From the NCBI RefSeq assembly GCF_026341825.1, contig NZ_JAPENY010000001.1:1364001-1428000 (forward strand): DNA of 64,000 nucleotides, in the 5' to 3' direction. The stretch comes from Streptomyces sp. NBC_00620 (GTDB lineage: Bacteria; Actinomycetota; Actinomycetes; Streptomycetales; Streptomycetaceae). Positions 50,675 through 59,703 of this stretch are shown piece by piece. Below the pieces are notes generated by a model. That model was not told the origin of the DNA, searched no databases, and saw nothing but the letters and a program-made list of their open reading frames with translations. The position numbers and the translations under genes were made by a program. Within the stretch, counting starts at the first letter, position 1. Each line of letters opens with the position of its first letter.

Positions 50675-53600
50675 GAGGAGTTCCCGCAGCTCCCCCACCA
50701 CCGGGGTGTCCGTCCCGTCCAGCGCTTCGAGGGCCGACCGCCACTGCCCGTACGCCCCCTCGGTGTCACCCTCCATGCTCAGCAGCAGCCCGCGCTGGTG
50801 ACGGGCGAGCCCTCCGCTGTACCCGTCGGCGCGGCTGTCGGCACGGCCGAGGAGCAGGTCGCACTCGCGGGCGGCCCGCGCGCCGAGTCCCACTCCGCGC
50901 AGGGCGCGCACCAGCCCGAGGCGGGTCTGGGCCTCGCCGTGCCAGTCGCCGTGGCTGCCGAGAATGCGCAGGCTCTCCTCGAAGTGCGGTAGCGCGGCGG
51001 CCGGTTCACCGAGGGTGAGGTGGGCGTAGCCGATGTTGCAGTGCGCGGAGTGCCGGATGATCACGTCGTCCAGCGCGTCGCCGAGCCCGAGGCTCCGCTT
51101 GTGGTGGTCGATGGCGGCCCGGGGGTCCGTGTGCTCGTACAGGTTGCCGAGGTTGCTGTAGGTGATGGCCTCGGTGTGCTGGTCCCCCAACCGCCTTGAG
51201 AGTTCGAGGCTTTGCAGCAGCGCTTCGCTGGACTCGTCGTGCCGGCCGAGCCCTTCGAGGAGCATGCCTCGGTTGTTCAGGCCCCGCCGTACCCACGACA
51301 GGACCCCGAGCCGACGCCAGATCGCCAGCGCCTCGTCGTTCAGCGCGAGCGCCTCGCCCGCACGCCCGGTCATGAAGTGCAGCCCCGCGAGATCTCCGAG
51401 CGCGTACGCCTCGGCGGCCTCGTCCCCGAGCCGTCGCGCGGCACGGAGCGCCGACCGCTGGAGCACCTCCGACTCGGCGACGCGGCCACTGCGTTGGGCG
51501 TACGGGTGGAGCAGGCGCACCAGAACGGGAACGTACGAGCACACCTGCGCGTACCGCTCCACCAGCGCGACCACGTTCTCCAGCTCCAGATCACCCCAGG
51601 CGAAGGCCTCCTTCGCGGAACCGAACGGCTGCGTGGCCGCGACGTCCGCCGCGTGCGAGGGCGGCTGCGAGGTGGTCGGCCTGCTGCGGTCGTCGCGGTC
51701 GAGGCCCGGCTCGACGATCGCGGCGAGGGTGCGTGCGGCTACGGCGGCGTACCAGCGAAGGGCGCGTTCGGCGGGGATGGGGGTGTTCGTCGGAGTGAGT
51801 GCATCGCCGGGCGGCGCGGGGGCCGGTGTCGCCGCGATCTCGCGGGCGAAGTCGCGGACCAGGTCGTGGGGTGCGTAGCGGCCGTACGCCGTCTCCTCCA
51901 GGAGGGCGACGTCGACGAGGCGGTCGAGGGCGGCCTCGGCGCGGCGCTCGTCCGTGCCGGTGAGCCGGGCGAGGAGGGGTGCCCCGTACGCGGGGAGGTC
52001 GAGCGCGCCGATACGGCGCAGGGCGAGCGCCGCGTCCCGGTCTGCCTGCCGCTCCGAGGCGTGCAGCGCGTCATGGGCGACGGCCAGCGACCTTCGTACG
52101 CTCAGGTCGTCGTACTCGAGATGGTGCAACCGTCCCTCCGTGGCGGCCAGTTGGCCGGCCAGCGCGTCCGGCGTGAGCGCGCGGCGCGCGGCGAGGCGGG
52201 CCGCGACGATACGGAGGGCGAGCGGCAGCCGGCCGGTGAGTTCGACGAGGGGGTGTCCGCCGTCGAGCCCCTCCACCCGTCCGGAGACCGCGCGGAGCAG
52301 CACCGCGCTGTCCTCGTCCGACAGCGGCGCAAGTGGGAAACGGTGCGCGCCGTCCAGTGCCGTGAGCGGCGAACGGCTCGTCACGATCACCGCGCACCCC
52401 GCGCCCGCGGGCAGCAACGGCCGTACCTGCCCGGCGTGCGCGGCGTCGTCGAGCACCATCAGTGTGCGGGTCGGCGCGAGCAGCGACCGGAGCAACGCGG
52501 CTGCCGCGTCCGGGTGTTCGGGGATGCGGCGCGGCTCCGTGCCGAGGTCGCGCAGCAGAGCGGCGAGCGCCTGACCGGGCGTGAGCGGGGTCATTCCGGG
52601 CGTGGCCCCGTGCAGGTTGAAGTACAGCTGCCCGTCAGGGAAACGCTCCCTCAGCCCATGCGCCACGTGCAGCGCCAGCGCGCTCTTGCCGACGCCCGCC
52701 ATACCGCTGATGACGGCGACGCGGGGGCCGGTGGTGTGGTGACCGTGATCCGCGTCCAGGACCGGGCGCAACGCCTCTTGTACGTCGCTCCGGCCGGTGA
52801 AGTGCGCGGGGGGAGGCGGGAGTTGGGCGGGTCGGGGCGGGGTGGAGTGAGAGGGGGTGCGGGCTGACGGGGCGGAACCCGCGGGTGCGGAACCGGCAGG
52901 TAGGGAACCGGCAGGACCGGACTCCGCAGCACCGGACTCCGGGCGGCTTGGCTCCGGGAGGCGGGACTCCGGGCGGCCTGACTCTGAGTCGCGCGGCTCT
53001 GAGGAGACGGACTCGGCGGAGCGGGAGCCTGCGGAGCCGGACCTTGCGGAACGAGAACCCACGGAACGGGAGCCCGAGGAGCCGGACCCTGCGGAGCGGG
53101 AACCCTCGGAACGGGAGCCCGAGGAGCCGGACCCTGCAGAACGAGAACCCGCAGAGCCAGACACCAAAGACCGCGCCCCCGAGCCCCCCACCCCTTCGCC
53201 CTCGCCCGCATCCCGCTCCCCCCAGCCGGAGTTCCCAAGAACCTCCCCCGCGTTCCCCGCGTTCCCCGCGTTCCCCGCGTTCCCCGCGTTCCTCCCGCCC
53301 CCCTCCCGAAGGATCTCCAGGTGCGCCTCCCGCACCGCGGCTCCCGGTTCGACGCCGAGTTCCTCGACCAGGCGGGCCCGCAGGTCGCGGTGGACGGCGA
53401 GGGCTTCGGCCCGGCGTCCGGTGCGGTGCAGCACGAGCATCAGCAGCCGGTGGAAGGCCTCACGGAGCGGATGCTCGGCAACAAGGGCGGCCAACTCCGG
53501 CGCGAGACGGTCCAGTCGAGCCACCCCGGAACAGCCGCCCGCCCCAAGGCCCCCGGAGCTCCCGCCCACCCCAAGGCCCCCGGCATCCCCGGCCCCCGCA

Positions 53601-54145
53601 CCCGCCCCCGCAAGCCACAACTCAGCCTCGTACCCCCACTCCAGAACAAACAGCCGCGCCTCCGTGAGCCGCTGGACGAGCGCGTACCCGCCGCCCTCGG
53701 GCGGGAGCCCGCTCAGGGGCGTGCCGCGCCACAGCGCCAGCGCGGTCGCGGACTCGCGCAACGCACGCTCCCAATCGCGCCCGGCGTGCGCTGCACGCGC
53801 GGCCGTGACGTGGTTCTCGAAGACACGGACGTCCAACTCGCCCTCGCCGACGCGCAGGACGTACCCCGGCGGCACGGCCCGCAGCCGTTCCGGATCGTCG
53901 AGGAGGCGCCGCAGCCGCGTCACATGGTTCTGCAGCGAGGCCTGCGCGGAAGCCGGCGGCGCCCCGCCCCACAACGCGTCCTTGAGCACATCGACCGAGA
54001 CGACCCGGCCCGGCTCCAGCAGCAGCGCGACCAGCAGGGCACGCATCTTCCCGCCACCGACCGACCGAACCTCGCCGTCGGCGTCGTACAGAACCGGTGG
54101 CCCCAGCAGCCCGAACCGCAGTCCACGCGGCAGCCCGTCCCGCAT
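50660..54145 (-). CDS. AfsR/SARP-type regulator with NB-ARC and TPR domains
   Basis: The protein has 1161 residues. An OmpR-type winged HTH (SVGGGKMRALLVALLLEPGRVVSVDVLKDALWG) and BTAD helices (HVTRLRRLLDD onward, to about 275) are followed by a 170-residue linker of tandem NAG and SGSR/SAGS repeats. The NB-ARC module has Walker A GMAGVGKSALA, Walker B RTLMVLDDA and SRSPLTALDGAH. The C-terminal part is TPR-like (ALALNDEALAIWRRLGVL, EALLQSLELSRRLGDQHTEA). AfsR-type proteins integrate kinase signals and switch on antibiotic genes. No pathway gene is adjacent. The start could be a little downstream; ATG 54145 gives a full SARP domain. Confidence 0.9.
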   Translation of the reverse strand: MRDGLPRGLRFGLLGPPVLYDADGEVRSVGGGKMRALLVALLLEPGRVVSVDVLKDALWGGAPPASAQASLQNHVTRLRRLLDDPERLRAVPPGYVLRVGEGELDVRVFENHVTAARAAHAGRDWERALRESATALALWRGTPLSGLPPEGGGYALVQRLTEARLFVLEWGYEAELWLAGAGAGAGDAGGLGVGGSSGGLGAGGCSGVARLDRLAPELAALVAEHPLREAFHRLLMLVLHRTGRRAEALAVHRDLRARLVEELGVEPGAAVREAHLEILREGGGRNAGNAGNAGNAGNAGEVLGNSGWGERDAGEGEGVGGSGARSLVSGSAGSRSAGSGSSGSRSEGSRSAGSGSSGSRSVGSRSARSGSAGSRSAESVSSEPRDSESGRPESRLPEPSRPESGAAESGPAGSLPAGSAPAGSAPSARTPSHSTPPRPAQLPPPPAHFTGRSDVQEALRPVLDADHGHHTTGPRVAVISGMAGVGKSALALHVAHGLRERFPDGQLYFNLHGATPGMTPLTPGQALAALLRDLGTEPRRIPEHPDAAAALLRSLLAPTRTLMVLDDAAHAGQVRPLLPAGAGCAVIVTSRSPLTALDGAHRFPLAPLSDEDSAVLLRAVSGRVEGLDGGHPLVELTGRLPLALRIVAARLAARRALTPDALAGQLAATEGRLHHLEYDDLSVRRSLAVAHDALHASERQADRDAALALRRIGALDLPAYGAPLLARLTGTDERRAEAALDRLVDVALLEETAYGRYAPHDLVRDFAREIAATPAPAPPGDALTPTNTPIPAERALRWYAAVAARTLAAIVEPGLDRDDRSRPTTSQPPSHAADVAATQPFGSAKEAFAWGDLELENVVALVERYAQVCSYVPVLVRLLHPYAQRSGRVAESEVLQRSALRAARRLGDEAAEAYALGDLAGLHFMTGRAGEALALNDEALAIWRRLGVLSWVRRGLNNRGMLLEGLGRHDESSEALLQSLELSRRLGDQHTEAITYSNLGNLYEHTDPRAAIDHHKRSLGLGDALDDVIIRHSAHCNIGYAHLTLGEPAAALPHFEESLRILGSHGDWHGEAQTRLGLVRALRGVGLGARAARECDLLLGRADSRADGYSGGLARHQRGLLLSMEGDTEGAYGQWRSALEALDGTDTPVVGELRELLKSRP
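53243..53290. repeat. 9-bp tandem repeat in the AfsR-like linker
   Basis: About five copies of CGCGTTCCC-type 9-bp units encode the (NAG)n stretch. They are in frame, so length changes would alter only the linker. Confidence 0.8.
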
Positions 54146-54363
54146 AACGCCGCCCCACTGCCTTCCCGCACACCAACCCGACCGCGCCAACGGCGACTTC
54201 CGGCCGCCCGGCGCTCAGTTCCCCGTGGAACCGTTGGCCATTATGTTAGCGATCCGTTGGCGTGGCCTGATGTGATCACTACATCGGATCTGGCCCGACG
54301 GCGCGCGCGTTCAACGCGTAACTCGGGGGAGTGTCACCGCCGTGGCCGGATCCGGGGACGCGA

Positions 54364-54399
54364 GAGGCCCCAGTCGTCGAGGTGAGCGACCGGGGCCTC
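54364..54399 (-). terminator. hairpin after the SDR gene
   Basis: The arms GAGGCCCC (54364-54371) and GGGGCCTC (54392-54399) flank a 20-base loop about 105 bases past the SDR stop. Confidence 0.5.
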
Positions 54400-54445
54400 C
54401 GTCTGTCGTGTCAGCCCGAGTACAAGCCGGCGGACATGTGACAAC

Positions 54446-54501
54446 GGTTCTCGGTTCTCGGTTCTCGGTTCTCGGTTCTCGGCTCTCGGCTCTCGGCTCT
54501 C
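54446..54501. repeat. eight-copy heptanucleotide array
   Basis: Five GGTTCTC units and three GGCTCTC units follow each other without spacers, 56 bp in all. On the minus strand the array starts 3 bases after the SDR stop. Confidence 0.95.
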
Positions 54502-54504
54502 GCT

Positions 54505-55284
54505 TCAGTGAACGGAGAACCCGCCGTCGACGAAGACCGACTGCCCGGTGACGTACGCGGAGGCGCCGCTCGCGAGGAACACCACCGCACCCGCGAAGTC
54601 CTCGGCCAGACCGTTGCGCCCGACCATCGTGCGCGCGGCCAGCGCCGCCACCTTCTCCGGGTCGGACGACAACCGTGCGTTGAGCGGAGTCATCACAAAG
54701 CCCGGCACCAGCGTGTTGCAGGTGACGCCGTGCGGCGACCACGCCTCGGCCTGGGAGCGGGCCAGCGACTCCAACGCACCCTTGGAGACCCCGTACGCAC
54801 CACTCTGGACGAACGCCCGGTGCGCCTGCTGGGAGGTGATGTGGATGATCCGCCCGAAGCCCCGCTCGGCCATACCGGGCCCGAACCTGCGGCCCAGCAA
54901 GTAGGGCGCCTCCAGGTTCACCGCCATCGTGGTGTCCCACACGTCCTCGTCCAGCTCGCCCATCGGCGGGCGCAGATTGACCCCGGCGCAGTTGACGAGA
55001 ATGTCGGGCTCCCCGAACACCCCGGCCGCCTGCTCCGCCGCCGCACGCACCCCGTCGCGGGTGCTCAGATCGCCACTCACCCAGGCCGCCCGGCAACCGT
55101 CCGCCACCAACTCCTCAACGGTGGCAACCAGTTCCGACTCCTTACGAGCCACAACCACAACACTCGCACCCGCCCGCCCGAGCGCCCCGGCAATAGCCCG
55201 CCCGATGCCGGAACTACCCCCCGTCACCACGGCAACCCGGCCGTCCAGCGAAAACAGTTCAGAAAGGTAGGTCTGCGAGGTCAT
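54505..55284 (-). CDS. short-chain dehydrogenase/reductase
   Basis: The protein has 259 residues. NAD(P) motif TGGSSGIGRAI, NCAGVN, the catalytic Ser in HITSQQAHRA and the YxxxK in GAYGVSKGALE; the C-terminus has GASAYVTGQSVFVDGGFSVH. All catalytic residues are in place. The coenzyme-site Arg after the first helix (ARKES) suggests NADPH. It is divergent from oleate hydratase. The substrate is unknown. The ATG has a TAGGGT box 6 bases upstream. Confidence 0.93.
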   Translation of the reverse strand: MTSQTYLSELFSLDGRVAVVTGGSSGIGRAIAGALGRAGASVVVVARKESELVATVEELVADGCRAAWVSGDLSTRDGVRAAAEQAAGVFGEPDILVNCAGVNLRPPMGELDEDVWDTTMAVNLEAPYLLGRRFGPGMAERGFGRIIHITSQQAHRAFVQSGAYGVSKGALESLARSQAEAWSPHGVTCNTLVPGFVMTPLNARLSSDPEKVAALAARTMVGRNGLAEDFAGAVVFLASGASAYVTGQSVFVDGGFSVH

Positions 55285-55290
55285 GTCCGC

Positions 55291-55296
55291 ACCCTA
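55291..55296 (-). promoter_or_regulatory. candidate -10 box of a leaderless promoter (SDR)
   Basis: On the minus strand TAGGGT is followed by 6 bases and the ATG at 55284. Confidence 0.45.
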
Positions 55297-55501
55297 GATG
55301 GCACACCGAAGGTGACGACGCGCGGGGCGGAACGCGACCGGCCACGCGACTGGGCCGAACCGGGGACCCGAGGTTCCTCCCGGTGTCGGGCCCGGCTCGG
55401 CAGGGGACCCATGGAGGGCTCTTTCAGCCTCGGAGACGCCGCGTGCCGGTGTCTGTATCCGACCGTGGCTGTCGTCGGTGGACACGGAACGAGGGATGGC
55501 T

Positions 55502-57073
55502 GTGGCGAAGGCTTATCTGGTCGGCAGTGGGATCGCGTCGCTGTCGGCGGCGGCGTTCCTGATCCGCGAGGGCGGGTTCGCGGGGGACGACATCGTGATC
55601 CTGGAGGAGCAGGACCGCGAGGGCGGAAGCCTGGACGCGGCGGGTTCGCCCGAGACCGGGTACACCATGCGCGGCGGGCGGATGTTCGAGGTCCACTTCG
55701 ACTGCACCTACGACCTGCTGTCGTCGATCCCCTCGCTGGACGACCCGGCGAAGTCGGTCACCGAGGACACGTTCGCGTTCCACGAGGACTTCGCCTGGGA
55801 CGACCACGCCCGCCTGGTCGACGGACACGGGAACATCATCGACGCGCACTCGATGACGTTCTCCGAGCGCGACCGTCTCGAGCTCGTGAAGTGCGTGGCC
55901 ACTCCGGAGAAGCTGCTGGACGGCAAGCGCATCGCGGACCTGTTCCACGAGGAGTTCTTCACCACCAACTTCTGGGCGATGTGGTGCACGACCTTCGCGT
56001 TCGAGCCCTGGCACAGCGCGATCGAGTTCCGCCGCTACCTCAACCGCTTCGTCCACCTGTTCAAGACCTTCGACACCATGTCGGGGATCTACCGCACCCG
56101 GTTCAACCAGTTCGACTCGATCGTGCGCCCGCTCCTTGCCTGGCTGACGGCCCAGGGCGTGACCATCCAGCTCGGCACCCGCATCACGGACCTGCGCCTG
56201 GCCGACGGCGACGCACTGACGGTGAAGGCCCTCACCTGGGACCGTGGCGGGAAGTCCGGCGAGACGGCCGTCGGCCCGGACGACCTGGTCCTGGTCACCA
56301 ACGGCTCGATGACCGCGAACTCCACCCTCGGCTCGACCGACACGGTCCCCGCCCTGGACACCACCTCCTCCAGCGGCGCCTGGCAGCTGTGGGAGACCCT
56401 GGCCGCCAAGCGCCCCGGCGCCGGACTGGGCGACCCGAAGGTGTTCGACTCCTCGACGAAGGACTCCACCTGGGAGTCGTTCACCGTCACCACCAAGGAC
56501 CCGCTCTTCTTCAAGGTGATGGAGGAGTTCAGCGGCAGCGAGGCGGGCAAGGGCGGCCTGATCACCTTCAAGGAGTCCAGCTGGCTGCTGACCATCGTGC
56601 TGAACCACCAGCCGCACTTCCGTGAGCAGCCCGAGGACACGTTCGTGTGGTGGGGCTACGCCCTGTTCCCCGACCGGCAGGGCGACTTCGTCGACAAACC
56701 GATGTCCGAGTGCACCGGCCGCGAGATCCTCGACGAAGTGCTCCAGCACCTGCCCTTCGCGGAGCGCGAGCGGATCCTGGACGGCTCCATCGTGATCCCC
56801 GCGAAGATGCCGTACATCACCAGCCAGTTCCTGGTCCGCAAGGCCGGCGACCGCCCCCAGGTCGTCCCTGAGGGCTCCACCAACCTGGCGTTCATCGGCC
56901 AGTACGCCGAGGTCCCCGACGACGTGGTCTTCACCGTCGAGTACTCCGTACGCACCGCCTGGACCGCGGTCGCCCAGCTCCTCAAGCTCGACAGGCAGCC
57001 CCCGCCCGTCTACAAGGGCCAGTACGACGCGAAGATCCTCGTCGAGGCCTTGGAGACCCTGCACCGCCGCTGA
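55502..57073 (+). CDS. ohyA: oleate hydratase (myosin-cross-reactive antigen family)
   Basis: This FAD enzyme adds water to cis-9 unsaturated fatty acids to make 10-hydroxy fatty acids. The protein has 523 residues. The FAD-binding stretch is AYLVGSGIASLSAAAFLIRE, followed by EEQDREGGSLDAAGSPETGYTMRGGRMFE, the TFAFEPWHSAIEFRRYLNRF block and the late VVPEGSTNLAFIGQYAEVPDDVVFTVEYSVRTA. Start codons ATG 55496 and GTG 55478 are also in frame; GTG 55502 is best because GAGGG lies 6 bases upstream. It may detoxify host or soil fatty acids. It is divergent from an SDR that could oxidise a product, though this is only proximity. Confidence 0.94.
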   Translation: MAKAYLVGSGIASLSAAAFLIREGGFAGDDIVILEEQDREGGSLDAAGSPETGYTMRGGRMFEVHFDCTYDLLSSIPSLDDPAKSVTEDTFAFHEDFAWDDHARLVDGHGNIIDAHSMTFSERDRLELVKCVATPEKLLDGKRIADLFHEEFFTTNFWAMWCTTFAFEPWHSAIEFRRYLNRFVHLFKTFDTMSGIYRTRFNQFDSIVRPLLAWLTAQGVTIQLGTRITDLRLADGDALTVKALTWDRGGKSGETAVGPDDLVLVTNGSMTANSTLGSTDTVPALDTTSSSGAWQLWETLAAKRPGAGLGDPKVFDSSTKDSTWESFTVTTKDPLFFKVMEEFSGSEAGKGGLITFKESSWLLTIVLNHQPHFREQPEDTFVWWGYALFPDRQGDFVDKPMSECTGREILDEVLQHLPFAERERILDGSIVIPAKMPYITSQFLVRKAGDRPQVVPEGSTNLAFIGQYAEVPDDVVFTVEYSVRTAWTAVAQLLKLDRQPPPVYKGQYDAKILVEALETLHRR

Positions 57074-57089
57074 CAAAGGCGTACGGACC

Positions 57090-57248
57090 ATGTTCGGCTG
57101 CTACAGCTTCCCCAACCACGTCCTCGCCGACCGCGACGACCTCGGCAACGGCGTCGAGGCGGCATCCCTGCGCACCGAGCTGACCGAGGAACTCCCTTCG
57201 GTTAGGAGCGGGACGCCACGGTCGTACGGCATCACGCGGTGGCTGTGA
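57090..57248 (+). CDS. unrecognised 52-residue reading frame after oleate hydratase
   Basis: It begins MFGCYSFPNHVLADRDDLGN and ends RSYGITRWL. It has an ATG 16 bases after the ohyA stop, but no Shine-Dalgarno sequence. The first half has natural GC3 bias and an ordered composition; the second half looks less natural. It could be a small gene, or a remnant of a longer gene cut by deletion. No family is recognised. Confidence 0.3.
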   Translation: MFGCYSFPNHVLADRDDLGNGVEAASLRTELTEELPSVRSGTPRSYGITRWL

Positions 57249-57276
57249 CGGTCGAGCGGGAGTGACTCACATGGGC

Positions 57277-57310
57277 GGGCGGCGCCACCGGGCAGTTGGT
57301 GGCGCCGCCC
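57277..57310. terminator. hairpin terminator with T-run
   Basis: The perfect 13-bp arms GGGCGGCGCCACC (57277-57289) and GGTGGCGCCGCCC (57298-57310) are followed by TCTTTT on the plus strand. It separates ohyA from the convergent sialidase-fold gene. Confidence 0.9.
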
Positions 57311-57322
57311 TCTTTTGGTCCG

Positions 57323-59563
57323 TTACGCGCGGCTCCACCTCTGGGTGGCGTTGCCGAGAGCCGTCCACAGCTGTACCGGCGATCCGTTGGCCGTGGCCCA
57401 GTTGTTGACGTCGAGGGCGAGACCGTTGGAGCGGTTGACGACGGACCCGTCCAGGCGGAACCACCACTTCTGGCTGGACTTGCCGTTGCAGGCCCAGAGG
57501 ATCAGCTTGGTGCCCGCGGTGGTGCCGTCGCCGCTGGCCGCAAGGCAGTTGCCGGCGATGCGGAGTTCACCCGCGGCGGTCTGCGTGATCAGCTGGTTCG
57601 TGTTTCCGGAGCAGTCCCAGATCTGCACCTGGACACCCGTCGCGGCGTTCGGAACGTCAAGGCAGCGACCGGAGTTGGCGCCCTTCAGCGTGAAGGACGC
57701 GGCGGTCGGCAGCGGGTCCTGGACAAGCTGCCAGTCCTGTGAGCCGTCGGTGGTCGACGCGGCCACGGTGACGGAGCCGCCCGCCGTCGCGCCCGTCATG
57801 AACAGGCTCGTGTTGCGGACCGAGCGGAGCTTGTAGTAGCCGTCGGTCGAGGCGACGAGGGTCCACTGCTTGTCGGTGGCTCCGTCGTCGACCCACTGGG
57901 CGAGCTTCTGCCCGGCCGTCGCGGTGCCGGTCCAGATGGCGACCGAGCGGCCACCGGTCTTGTTGAGCAGCGTCACGTTGGCGCCCTTGGCCGTCAGATG
58001 CCAGCGCTGCGAATCGTCCGCGGCGGCCCGGGCCTTGAGGACCAGGTCGGGCACGTTTCCGGTGAGGTTCGCGTCCTGCGTCTTTCCGGTGTCGGGGCTG
58101 AGGACCTGGCCGGTCAGGCGGTTGACGAGGGTGGTGTAGGCGCCGTCGGACCGGCCGAGGTCGACCTCGCCGTACTTCACGGGCCCGACGCTCCCGCCGC
58201 TCCAGGCGGCCTGGAGGATGAGGACGCGTCCCGTGCCCTCGACGTACTGGAGATTGCGGCTGTAACCGCTGGGCATCGTCGTCTGGTACTCCTTCCAAGT
58301 CCCGGTGCTCAGACCGGACTCGTTCACCCAGACGTTGCCGCTGCCGGACGCGTTGTAGACGATCCGCCCGTCCGGCATCGGGAGGAGCACCGGGCTGCCG
58401 CCCGTGGACAGCGTGCGGCCGCCCGAGGGCACAGGGAGTGCGGTGATCGCGGCGTCACCGGCCGCGTAGAACTTCAGCGGGTCGTCCGCGATGCGGTAGC
58501 GGACGTTCGTACCGCCGCCCCAATACTCGTACGTGAGAAGCCACTTGCCGTCGGTGGTCGGGGCGATCGTCGTCATGCCCGGGCGGCCGCCGCCGATCTC
58601 CGACTTGCCGCCGTTGTTCACGGTGCTTCCCGGGATGTCGACGACCGGCTGGCTCCAGGACGTGCCGCTGCCGCCGTCCCAGGTCTTGTGCACGAGGATC
58701 TGGCCGCCCGAGTCCGCCGCCGTGTCGTTGGCCGGGTCGAGGGTGGGGACTCCGGTGGTGGCGTTGTAACCGAGGTAGTCGTTCTCGTCGGAGTAGTAGG
58801 CGACGAGCTGTCCGCCTCGGGCGACCAGGTGCGGCTCCCAGAGCGGGTCGACCTGGGCGGAGGTGTTGGCGTTCGAGACGCGGCCGATGGCGCCCGCGCT
58901 TCCGCCCTGCCAGCCGCCGGTGGCGATGATGTTCTGGATGCTCCAGGTCGCGCCCTGGTCGGTGCTGGAGTACAGCGCCAGCGCCACGTCCTTGCGGTCG
59001 CCGTCACCCGACGGCGTCCAGCTGGAGTTCGCGGCCTTCTGCTCCTGGTAGTAGTAGTCGTCCCCCGAGACGATGCTCGCGAGAAGCAGCGTGCCGGCGC
59101 TCAGGTTTCCGACGTTCTGCGGGAGCACGTAGAGATACGGGTTGGTCCAGTTGCTCGTGTACTTCGCGTACTTGGCGTCACTGGACAGGTAGGCGGGGGC
59201 TTTGACGTCGGCCAGCTTCTGCCACGTCGTACCGGCGTCGTCGCTCTTGTGGATGGGCATCGTCTGCCCCACCGGAGCCGTCTGACTGTTCTCGAACGCC
59301 GCCACGAGCCGGCCGCCCGGGAGTTGGGCCGACTTCGGATAGAGAACACAGGGATTCTTGTTGCACGCGGCGGAATTCTCCGCCACATACAAATTCGCCG
59401 GGCTCGGCTGATATGCCTGCGCACCGGTCGCGGAGGCAATGGCGAATGCCAGACCGACGCCGAAGGCTGACACTGCCGCAACAGCCTTACTCATGAAGGG
59501 GCTTGTCATCGCGGTTCGTCTGAGCCTGACGGCGGCGGCCGGAGGGCGGGCTGTCGCGAGCAC
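57323..59563 (-). CDS. secreted sialidase-fold protein with two C-terminal ricin-type (RICIN/CBM13-like) regions
   Basis: The protein has 746 residues. The long signal peptide has a basic n-region (RLRRTAM), a hydrophobic core and a cut after AQA near residue 50. The catalytic-size domain has Asp-box motifs (KSDDAGTTWQKL, SSTDQGATWSIQ, WDGGSGTSWSQ) of a six-bladed propeller, probably an exo-glycosidase (sialidase or exo-arabinanase like). From about 470 two ricin-type lectin regions follow (LVNRLTGQVLSPDTGK, QRWHLTAKGANVTLLNK; GRCLDVPNAATGVQVQIWDCSGNTNQ, LDVNNWATANGSPVQLW). GTG 59563 is preferred since AAAGGA lies 5 bases upstream. It lies directly downstream of a LacI-type gene. Confidence 0.87.
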   Translation of the reverse strand: MLATARPPAAAVRLRRTAMTSPFMSKAVAAVSAFGVGLAFAIASATGAQAYQPSPANLYVAENSAACNKNPCVLYPKSAQLPGGRLVAAFENSQTAPVGQTMPIHKSDDAGTTWQKLADVKAPAYLSSDAKYAKYTSNWTNPYLYVLPQNVGNLSAGTLLLASIVSGDDYYYQEQKAANSSWTPSGDGDRKDVALALYSSTDQGATWSIQNIIATGGWQGGSAGAIGRVSNANTSAQVDPLWEPHLVARGGQLVAYYSDENDYLGYNATTGVPTLDPANDTAADSGGQILVHKTWDGGSGTSWSQPVVDIPGSTVNNGGKSEIGGGRPGMTTIAPTTDGKWLLTYEYWGGGTNVRYRIADDPLKFYAAGDAAITALPVPSGGRTLSTGGSPVLLPMPDGRIVYNASGSGNVWVNESGLSTGTWKEYQTTMPSGYSRNLQYVEGTGRVLILQAAWSGGSVGPVKYGEVDLGRSDGAYTTLVNRLTGQVLSPDTGKTQDANLTGNVPDLVLKARAAADDSQRWHLTAKGANVTLLNKTGGRSVAIWTGTATAGQKLAQWVDDGATDKQWTLVASTDGYYKLRSVRNTSLFMTGATAGGSVTVAASTTDGSQDWQLVQDPLPTAASFTLKGANSGRCLDVPNAATGVQVQIWDCSGNTNQLITQTAAGELRIAGNCLAASGDGTTAGTKLILWACNGKSSQKWWFRLDGSVVNRSNGLALDVNNWATANGSPVQLWTALGNATQRWSRA

Positions 59564-59678
59564 GGCGTTCCTTTCACCCGGGGGAGCGCGCGCCTCGTTT
59601 CATAAAAGGGGAGTTGAGGGTGCGCTGGGTAGGACGCCCAGTATTCGGAGCCGACACCGCGATGTCACCGGCACATTT

Positions 59679-59691
59679 CGAAAGTGTTTCG
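59679..59691. promoter_or_regulatory. candidate LacI-family operator
   Basis: CGAAA-GTG-TTTCG is a perfect 5-3-5 inverted repeat in the gap between the LacI-type gene and the secreted sialidase-fold gene, about 115 bases upstream of the latter. Confidence 0.55.
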
Positions 59692-59703
59692 CACAGTCGC
59701 GGG

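Larger units (their letters stand above)
54146..54504. other. intergenic region between the AfsR-like gene and the SDR
   Basis: No gene is seen in 359 bases. It holds the AfsR-like promoter region (with GATGT-N7-ACATC near 54268), a terminator hairpin GAGGCCCC/GGGGCCTC at 54364-54399 and the heptamer array at 54446-54501. Confidence 0.6.

Noticed and set aside
54446..54501. Heptamer array as a protein-binding operator array
   Set aside because: Seven-base units with a period shorter than a helical turn, placed after a stop codon, fit slippage repeats better than operators.
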